The notes under the pieces: model-generated
Told to the model about the DNA's origin: nothing
Database searches by the model: none
The model's input: the letters and a program-made list of their open reading frames with translations, nothing else
Assembly (NCBI GenBank): GCA_947359465.1
Contig: OX375873.1
Coordinates: 44,612,437 to 44,676,436, forward strand
Source: Metellina segmentata
Lineage: Eukaryota; Arthropoda; Arachnida; Araneae; Tetragnathidae
DNA: 64,000 bases
Direction of reading: 5' to 3'
Part shown: positions 56,781 to 64,000 of the stretch, piece after piece
Position numbering within the stretch: the first letter of the stretch is position 1
Layout: the number at the start of each line of letters is the position of its first letter
Translations under genes and position numbers: made by a program

Positions 56781-57470
56781 TTTCCGCCATTGGAAAAAAA
56801 ATTTGTATATTGCTCCCAATTACAGCCCAATTGAACTATCGATGACATTGTTTAAGATCTTTAACGAGGCCATGAGTTAACACTTTTCAATTGAGAATAT
56901 ATTTGCTTTTCTCAATGATTTGAACAGATGATATTTTCTGTGTTAAGTACGTACACATAAAACATTTGTTTATACAAACAATCTTGATGAATAGGAAAAA
57001 AGATATAGAGTCTCACCACACTTAGATCAAACAGAAAGGAGCAGCGCTCGATACTTTTTGTTCCAATCGTTCTTCAAAGAGCTGACATGTTCTTAAGCCT
57101 TTCATATTTGATATTTTGATTTTCCTCAGCTTAGATATTATATGCCATTTTTCTTTACACTGTATGTTAATTTTTATTCTTCTAACTTACCTTGATTTAT
57201 TTCTTTATTATGTGTCAGTAAAACTTTTCTAGTGTCTATGCATGTCCATTTACTTGGCGGTTTACTAATTTGTGCGTAAATAAGGCCAATGTACCGTAAA
57301 AATTCCACCCAACCAAGCAGTAAATATTGATGACAAAAAGTTATTTCAAAAGTAGAAAAAAGAAGTAAATAAAATTCAAAAGATATATTTGTGTACCAAC
57401 TGAAACTTTTTGTAATGATTTGCAATATTTTCACCTAATTAAGTGCGTTTTCTAAGTTTTACAAGTTTAG
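56781..57470. other. AT-rich; one scrap of the 287-bp repeat
   Basis: TAACTTACCTTGATTTATTT at 57184 onward, through TACTTGGCGG at about 57252, aligns to TAACTTACCCTTGGATGTAT...TACTTGACGA of the 51.5-52.2 kb array. The rest shows nothing. Confidence 0.5.
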
Positions 57471-57733
57471 TTTTATCCATGGTATTTAGTTTTATCGATG
57501 TATTTAGTTTTTTAAATGTATCAATGTATTTAGTTTTATCAATGTATTTAGTTTTATCAATGTATCAATGTATATTTATCAATGTATATTTATCAATGTA
57601 TATTTATCAATGTATATTTATCAATGTATCAATGTATATTTATCAATGTATCAATGTATATTTATCAATGCATCAATGTATCAACTTATCAATGTATTTA
57701 GTTTTATCAATATCAATTTAGTTTTATCAATGT
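57470..57733 (+). repeat. AT minisatellite, ATTTATCAATGT units
   Basis: Irregular head-to-tail units of TATATTTATCAATG, TATCAATG and TATTTAGTTTTATCAATG. The long plus-strand frame across it (57443-57721) is low complexity and not a gene. Confidence 0.92.
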
Positions 57734-57737
57734 TTTA

Positions 57738-58458
57738 CTAGCCCGGCATTGCCGTGACCGTGGTGTAAGGTACTAATATAGTGTAAAATTTTCCGCAGAT
57801 ATCAAATCCGTCTTTAACTATTCCGATTTTACGAAAAAGAACTAAATAATGCCAGTCAAAATGGTTTTTTTTCTCTTCGCTGAAATCGAAAAAGGCAAAT
57901 GTAATCAGTTTTTTTATTTTTATTTTTTAACGCGAAGGGCAAGAAATGCAATCTGTTTATTTTTAAAAAGCGGAAGTTGACGGTACGTCACAATCTCTTG
58001 CGAAAATATAAAAGATATATCCAATTTAAAAATTATTTATTTATAGAAAATCATATTTTTAGGTATCGATCTAATGTGAAATTTTCCGCAGATTTCAAAC
58101 ATGTCGAAATTTTTACTTTATCTTTAACGGTCTAGGATATAAAAAAACATAACTAAGTAACTCCAGTAAAAAGATTATTTGTTTTTATCGTCTACTGAAA
58201 ACTCATTCCTCCAAGCAATTGTCCAAAAATTTAGAATCTGTGATCTCTTCTATGCTGATGCATTCAACAATGATTAAATTTTATTAAATTCATTAAAAAA
58301 TGTTCCAGATTGAAATTTAAAATTCGCCGCGACACTAAAATTGCCAAAAAATTTGGATTATCTGTGTGCCAAATCCCATTAATGTAAGTGGCATAGTTTC
58401 GTCAGGACTTTGAGTGCAAGAAACAAACAGACAAGCATTTCCTTTTATAATACTAGAG
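57738..58458. mobile_element. Unclassified interspersed element
   Basis: It begins TACTAGCCCGGCATTGCCGT and ends near CAAACAGACAAGCATTTCC, then TTTTATAATACTAGAGAT. GC-poor interior; AAATTTTCCGCAGAT(A/T)TCAAA occurs twice (about 57788 and 58079), so it holds an internal duplication. Layout as for 24746-25366. Arthropod repeats with this kind of ending are familiar to me, but I cannot name the class. Confidence 0.45.
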
Positions 58459-60065
58459 ATATAGTGGGGGGGGGAGGGTTTCCAGAAACATTAATTCCCA
58501 AACGATATTCATTTCAAAATATCTATATTTATATCCGTATAAATGAATACCAACATATTATGTGTTTTACCTTTTAAATAAATTAAATTTGCACTCTAAT
58601 ATTAAGAATCCCTAGCAGTCTAGTAATATTTTCAAGTTGAGCAATACGTAAGGATATTACTTTTGCAGTTACTTAAGTATTACTGTTGTTTTTATTACTT
58701 TACAATATAATCTATGAAATCCGAACGTTAAAATGCTGCGCTATAATAAAGTCATCCAAATGAATGCACATTTAAATAACGAAGTCGATATATTTTGCAA
58801 GTCGTAAAATTTCTATATTTCACACAATCTTGCTTATTCTCACTACATTTTAACCCTCCTTACTATACATCTTATCTTTATGGGTACCAGGGTTGAAAAA
58901 AAGAGAAAGATTCAAATGAAATATTAATCTTTAAATATGAATATTTATTTGTTGTGCTGGGCAAACATATCAGATATGTAATATTTAGAGGATACTCTGC
59001 TCATGTTTAGTGATCTTCTCATATTATGTATATTATTTCCGGCGCTCTAGGTCGTAGGAGTTTTGGCACAAACAGGATGGAACATATAGTAGGCGAAGGA
59101 ATTCTAGCTGACTGGAAACGAAATTTGAGCATTTAAACAGAAATATATTTTACGAAAAATATTTTAGATTATGATACCCGTACTTGCCTAAGTCTTAACT
59201 TTGACAAGTCTCCCCCACTGACACATATTACACTTTATCATACCTTTCGGTAAATAAATGTAAGACCCTTTGACCTAGATACTAATAGTATTCATCTTTA
59301 TGCTGCCATAATAGATTATCTTCATGATATCATAATAGCTATATAACGTAGTATCAGACTAGTTACCATAGTTGATTGGACATTATGGCGTAAGGATCAA
59401 ACCTTACTTATCCGTAGCATTGTATTATATTTCACATATATTATAAAACATAAAATATATTATCTAAAAAAATTATTTCATATATTATAAAATATATTAT
59501 AAACGACAACATTCCTGTTGTAGCATTGTAACAAAATTTGATCCCGTGTTTAATAAGCAGTTACCTACTGTAGAGAGAACATTCAAAATCAAAGAAAGTT
59601 AAACAAATTTACAATTGAGTGTAACGGAAATATACAATTCCAATATCTGAATCGAATTTTGTAGGAGATGTCGGTGATATTTGAATTTTTTTACTTCCAT
59701 TCAAATCCGGATGCTCTTGTATAAAACTTGGAATTTGCATCAAGAATAGACAGTATTAAAAATACACCAACATTTGAGATTTAAAAAAAAATGAACAATA
59801 ATTAAACACATTTAAGTATATGAATACTTACCTAAACGCATAAACCTTTAGTAATTTGGTCGGTGGTAAAAATGAAAATTTATTTCAACTATAACATTTA
59901 TACTATGCAAAACATTTGTGTGAACTGATACATTTCACACGATCAGTTTTACGCGTTACGAATGGTGGTATAAAATTATATTGCATCAATTCTACATATA
60001 CGAGATCATTTTACGAAGTTCTGATGCAGTGCAAGTAATGCACGTTTATAAAAATTTAGTGTTAG
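58459..60065. other. AT-rich stretch, nothing recognisable
   Basis: No recognised feature. It includes a G9-type run at 58467-58476. Confidence 0.55.
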
Positions 60066-60069
60066 TTAA

Positions 60070-60298
60070 ACCGTGGTTGTCTCAACGAGGTATCTGGTCA
60101 TTACTAAAACCTATCGGAACTTGATGGACGGGATATCTCGTCATTCGAAAAAAACTGACTAGACTATTTCGTTGAAACATAGACAATATCTTAATGATGA
60201 TATATCTTTTCATTAAGATTGTGATGACTTGTTATCTCGTCATTAGAAAAATTTGTTAGATCTTGATGTACGATATGTCTCACTAAACACATGTAGAG
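60070..60298. mobile_element. Palindrome-bearing piggyBac-like MITE, copy 6
   Basis: TTAA at 60066-60069 precedes ACCGTGGTTGTCTCAACGAG. The right end read inward is CTCTACATGTGTTTAGTGAG. The interior has GACGGGATATCTCGTC (one change from the palindrome) at about 60126 and TGTTATCTCGTCATTAG further on. Confidence 0.65.
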
Positions 60299-60557
60299 TT
60301 GGAAAAACCTGGTCGAATTCTAAAAATTAAATTTTCAAAAGTCCACCGCAAGACATAAATGGCGGACGACAGAAAAGAGTAGTCTGCTTTTTGAAAAACA
60401 TCGCATTTCCGCTACCGTCGCCGTATTTTATGTGTTCGACGCATCCTGTACGATGTATGTACTATATTAGAGGGTAAATATAGAAATCTATCTCCATTTT
60501 CTTAAAACATGTAACTATTTTGCACTGTACTCTTTCGGTACTTTAATAATAAATATA

Positions 60558-61065
60558 TTGAGCCGTCCGATAAGTAATACGTTTTTTTCCTATTGATCGT
60601 AATGAATCATGTAATGTTTTACCGTAATTGAATAATAATATCGTGTTTTTTTTTGTAATAGTAATTCGAAAAGTGGTTTAAGTAATTCTGTGTCGTTTTA
60701 ATTTTTCGCACATTAAATTAAGAGAGAAGAAATAAATATATTCGTGGTTATCAAACGTTATCTATATTATGGTTGCTTCTAAAAATCAAATCATCATCCA
60801 ATAGATGTAACGCATACTACCGGCACGATTAAAGTAAGCTAAGATATGCGCTAGCTATGAAAAAGAGCTGTTTTCATTAGTAGAACGAACAACATATCCC
60901 ATCTTGAGTGTTGCTATAAAAATTAGGACAAGTCGAATATGAAATTATGACTCACCCACCATATTCTCCTTATCTACTATCATTAGATATTCATCTTTTT
61001 TAGATACCTCGAAGACGGATGTAGTTTTAAATAAAGAAGTTTAAATATAAAATGATTCTCATGAA
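60558..61065 (+). mobile_element. Mariner element remnant
   Basis: TTGAGCCGTCCGATAAGTAA at 60558 resembles the 5' terminal repeat of mariner elements. The transposase scrap at 60920-61003 lies downstream in the same orientation. No right terminus was recognised. Confidence 0.55.
60920..61003 (+). pseudogene. Mariner transposase catalytic fragment
   Basis: The frame reads KLGQVEYEIMTHPPYSPYLL, then SLDIHLF, then a stop. H-P-P-Y-S-P-x-L-x-x-S-D-x-H-L-F is the signature around the third catalytic Asp of mariner transposases. The Asp is kept, but the usual Asp of SPDL has become Tyr. Upstream catalytic motifs are not readable, so the gene is dead. Confidence 0.75.
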
Positions 61066-61069
61066 ATTG

Positions 61070-62328
61070 AAAGCATAAGAGTATGAATTCAAAATTGGGA
61101 TTTAAATACGATTAATAAAAAACTTTACATGAACCCTCAGAAATTTCTAAAATTTCCTTTTCTTATGAAACTGGAATGCATCAAATCATTTTCCACATTC
61201 TCAATTTATGAAAAAAGTGTTGAGATATGAAAGACAATCGAAACAAAATTATTACTAAAGATTTTTCTACTGATAAAGTGCAAGAACTTTCCAAGCATTA
61301 TTTCGGAAAGATGAAAAAATTACGATTGAAATCTGCCTGTTCCGTGAATCGTCACCTTAGATTTAGAATTCATTTTCTTCAAAATATACTGAATTTTGAA
61401 CACCCGTTGATAGGAGAAATGCATATTCTCCTCTATAATCCTATTTAAATGAAGCGCCTGCACATTCTCAATTGCAAAAAGAAGGAAGCACAAAGCATTT
61501 GTGAATTTTTATTCGAGATGTGATGAAAGGGAACTGAAAAAAAAATGAATTTTACGTGCAAGAGGGAATATTTTCAACTTTTTTTTCCATATGGGTTCGA
61601 TTTAAAAGACATTTCACATTATAGCAGAAATAAACTCATGTCAATAATTGAATATATTACGCTCATTTATCAAAGTGCAAAATAAGTACCTTTCTTAAAA
61701 TGCTGTATACATTTCACATGTATTTACTGAAAATATTTTTCATTTAACGAACGAAAAATATATTTACTGAATTCCTCAGAAAACCATTTTAGAAAAACAA
61801 ATAAACATTCAGTCAGTTCTAGGAAAAATTCGAAAGCAGTAGAGCAGTAAAGTAAAATTCTGTGGTTCTTTGATCGAATAAAAATTTTTGTAGAGATTGC
61901 ATTTCATAATAAATTAAAAAAACATTTATTAAGATGGGATAGCTATAGAATTTTGTAATTTTTAAATGCAATGCTATGACAGTTTCTTTATTTAAGGAAG
62001 ATGCGATCGTGCGCATCAAAGCTAGTATATAAGACTGAATAATAAATTATGGAACAACATGCTTGATCGCTGTCGAATTAGTGATAATGCATGAAATTAG
62101 ACAATAATCATCACAGCCAATAAATAACACTTTCATATTTAAATATACAAAGAAATATCGGTGAGAGAGATATACTCTCTAAGACAAAAAAAAAGTTGCG
62201 CCTAGAAGGATTTGTCAGAATGCAATGGAATTTACAAAGTTTGCAAAGTGTGCTTATGGATGAGTAAATGACTAAAATTTCAGAGAGAAGTATGCAAATT
62301 TTATTGAAAAATTAAAAAAAGGGGGTAT
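61070..62328. other. AT-rich stretch, nothing recognisable
   Basis: A 73-codon plus-strand frame at 61227-61448 has no known motif. No repeat recognised. Confidence 0.5.
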
Positions 62329-62329
62329 C

Positions 62330-62863
62330 TCAATATGGCGTATGACCACCATTATTCCTAATACAGCATGCCAAGCGCCTTGATAGTGAATCATACAGGC
62401 TCTTTATGAAGTCCTGCGACAGTCCCTCCCATGGTACTTGAACCATGTCACGAAATTCCAGTAGATTCCGCGGTATGGGTGGAGTGGTGACATCTAGTCC
62501 AATGGCATCCCATACAATTTCGATCGGGAACAGGTCCGGTGAGTATGCTGGACATGGTAAGATATCGTTGTGTCGTAGACAGGCTCTAGAGACTGCATCA
62601 ATATGGGGTTGAGCAGAGTCTTGTTGGAAAAGTGGGTGAACCTGGGAGTTCAGGAATGGAAGCGGTACTGGCTATAACATTTATTGTATGTAACGCTGGC
62701 CTGTCAAAGAGCGTGTAACGAATACCAAAGGTGATTTGTCATCATACGCAATTGCACCTTCCACCATGACACTAGGTCTTCTGGACGTGTGACGCAGCAC
62801 AACAAACCGTGAATTTTGCCGCTGACCACTTTGCCTCCACACACGGATTCGATTGTCGTCTCC
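62330..62863 (-). pseudogene. Tc1/mariner-superfamily transposase, C-terminal two thirds, with in-frame stops
   Basis: On the minus strand one frame reads DDNRIRVWRQSGQRQNSRFV, then SVMVEGAIAYDDKSPLVFVT and SLTGQRYIQ. Two stops follow close together (the second at 62672-62674). The same frame continues with HPLFQQDSAQPHIDAV, PAYSPDLFPIEIVWDAIG, SLYDSLSRRLACCIRNNGGH and T-P-Y-stop. It retains the second catalytic Asp (QQD) and the Glu (FPIE), 32 residues apart, and the W-D after it. The N-terminal DNA-binding part and the first Asp are absent. Inverted terminal repeats were not found. Confidence 0.88.
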
Positions 62864-62884
62864 ACCCAGTCACCCTCTGTCAGA

Positions 62885-63078
62885 TTAGAGGTCAACACCT
62901 GAGCTGACAGCGTACTCTTCAAGCTTCCATACTTGGAAAACGTGGGGACATTTGAGGCCCAATAGATTTACCGTGCATCATTCACCGTGTACACGAAGGT
63001 CTTCGACTAGACCGAGTTTTGAACTCGCAATCCTTCTGTTCTGAATCCGCTAATCTTCCAACCGTGCTATCGTGGCCA
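62885..63078 (-). mobile_element. SINE 5' half, type-2 head, joined to the transposase relic
   Basis: On the minus strand the head (CCACGATAGCACGGTTGGAA, B-box region GCGAGTTCAAAACTCGG) leads into the body (GTATGGAAGCTTGAAGAG, TCAGCTCAGGTGTTGACCTC). It stops where Tc1 transposase sequence begins (about 62885). Either it was truncated by the junction or it inserted into the Tc1 relic. Confidence 0.75.
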
Positions 63079-63714
63079 ACATAAACTAAATCATGCAGTC
63101 TTCAACTCTTCGGTTACTCAAAAACTACGAATCTGCAATTTGAGTGTTTTCATCAAAGTGCTTTCTCTGGAATATTTATATACACTACCCTACAATAATG
63201 GACCGGACAGCAAGATGCGATGGTATAAGGGAAATAATACATGCTTTAATATGGGGATAGTCCTCCACGTGCTGCAAATGATACACAGCTATGAGTATTA
63301 GGGTGCATCGAAAAAATCGAAATTTCTTAGATCTTTTTGCTGTAGTGCGGAAAAAGTTGTGTACTCCCATCATTAAAAAGCACTTGGAATTTTATAACTG
63401 TAGGTTGATATCTTCTGTTGCCTCAGTGGGCCGAAAGTTCCGAAAATTGGACTAAAAATGGTTAAAATACAAAAATTAATAAATAATCACAGATTTCGTT
63501 GATCGGTTTGGGGTAGTGCTTACAAGTTACTATTGTTTAACAACAACAATCGTAAAAAATTTTTAGAATTTTGGTTAATATCATCTGCCACCTCGGCGAT
63601 ACCAAATTTTGGAAAATGAAGGCAAAATTTTAAATTAATACACGTCACACTTACCTTATTTTAATGCGAACAGAAACTTTATTTTTCCTTTCAAACTTAC
63701 AAATGACAAAAGCA
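63079..63714. other. Sequence downstream of the edge gene, with a degenerate two-copy repeat
   Basis: GTTGATATCTTCTGTTGCCT (63404) and GTTAATATCATCTGCCACCT (63574) head two similar segments. Both lie just 3' of the fragment at 63715-64000 on its strand and may be part of its untranslated region or transposon end. ACACTACCCTACAATAATGG at 63183 could be a Tc1-like terminus, but no partner was seen. Confidence 0.4.
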
Positions 63715-64000
63715 TTACTTCTTGTAATAATTTTTTGTCTCAAATTTTGACATGTGTTTTCTGGATTCTAGTGTTGCTCTGATAAATCCCTCCCTGTTCT
63801 GCGGCCCAATTGTTTTTCCGAAGGCTGCAGAGACTAGTTTCACAATCCGCTCAACTGCTTGAGTGTGTGATGGAAATTTAATAAAGTCCCAGCATACCGT
63901 CCATAGTACATTGGCATACCGTCCAGTATCATCTTCAGAAGTTCTTGAGAACTAATCTCTCTGTGAACTGGAGGCGATGTCACATAACTAGCTTGCCAGT
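63715..64000 (-). pseudogene. C-terminal part of an arthropod repeat-type protein, frame-broken, running off the edge
   Basis: The minus strand reads WDFIKFPSHTQAVERIVKLV, then SAAFGKTIGPQNREGFIRAT, LESRKHMSKFETK and NYYKK, then a stop at 63715-63717. The P-S/C-H-T-Q-A-V-E-R-x-V-K-L-V core followed by R-x-G-F-I-R-x-x-L-E-S-R-K is one I associate with multicopy, poorly characterised arthropod proteins, probably transposon-encoded. That is recall, not a search. Further upstream, SPPVHREISSQELLKMIL is in a different frame. Between them the word GCATACCGTCCA occurs twice, 22 bp apart (63892, 63914), a likely frame-disrupting duplication. The 5' part lies outside the window. Confidence 0.55.

Noticed and set aside
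56488..56790. Three overlapping frames
   Set aside because: They fall within the SINE-related copy and reflect its GC-richer body.
57443..57721. 92-codon plus-strand frame
   Set aside because: It consists of the ATTTATCAATGT minisatellite; the protein is low complexity with no domain.

Overview
The window is about 64 kb of AT-rich, repeat-dominated nuclear DNA from an animal, most likely an arthropod. My best guess is a spider: the tRNA-derived SINE family found here, with its conserved body and tail, matches what I remember of spider genomic sequence. That attribution rests on recall, not on a search. There are no operons, ribosome binding sites, CRISPR arrays or dense coding regions. No complete protein-coding gene could be found on either strand. 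The window reads as intergenic or deep-intronic sequence.

Mobile elements account for most of the recognisable content. The DNA transposon remnants are: six copies of a short palindrome-bearing element whose termini abut TTAA (piggyBac-like); a hAT-like element with 8-bp flanking repeats (9444-10006); two PIF/Harbinger-like MITEs with TTA flanks in opposite orientations (20427-20872, 54236-54669); a broken MADF-domain gene inside a probable Harbinger-type element (about 48090-48783); an internally deleted Tc1 element with both inverted repeats (32974-33547); a second decayed Tc1-type transposase (62330-62863); and a mariner remnant (60558-61065). There is also a scrap of a non-LTR retrotransposon ORF2 end (21944-22150). 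At least ten SINE copies share one body and tail but carry two different tRNA-like heads, and two of them keep intact target-site duplications.

Tandem arrays form the second layer: a 137-bp satellite with a recent four-monomer duplication (3533-4905), a ~197-bp array (37190-38890) interrupted by one piggyBac-like insertion, a 364-bp array (45228-46692), a ~287-bp array (51510-52180), two-copy duplications at 13.4, 28.1 and 50.2 kb, and several minisatellites.

Possible coding material is limited to candidate exons and fragments. These are an exon with good splice sites on the minus strand (32062-32309) with a decayed duplicate upstream of it, a short plus-strand exon candidate (39227-39366), duplicated open segments on the minus strand at 13.2-14.1 kb, and the C-terminal end of an arthropod-type repeat protein running off the right edge (63715-64000).

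Between these lie long AT-rich stretches with nothing recognisable, punctuated by base-balanced, non-repetitive blocks (for example 2820-3130, 10150-10780, 14070-14460, 27400-27750, 38890-39560, 40490-41240, 43380-43790, 52260-52960). These could be conserved regulatory DNA of a developmental locus, but only cross-species alignment could show it.
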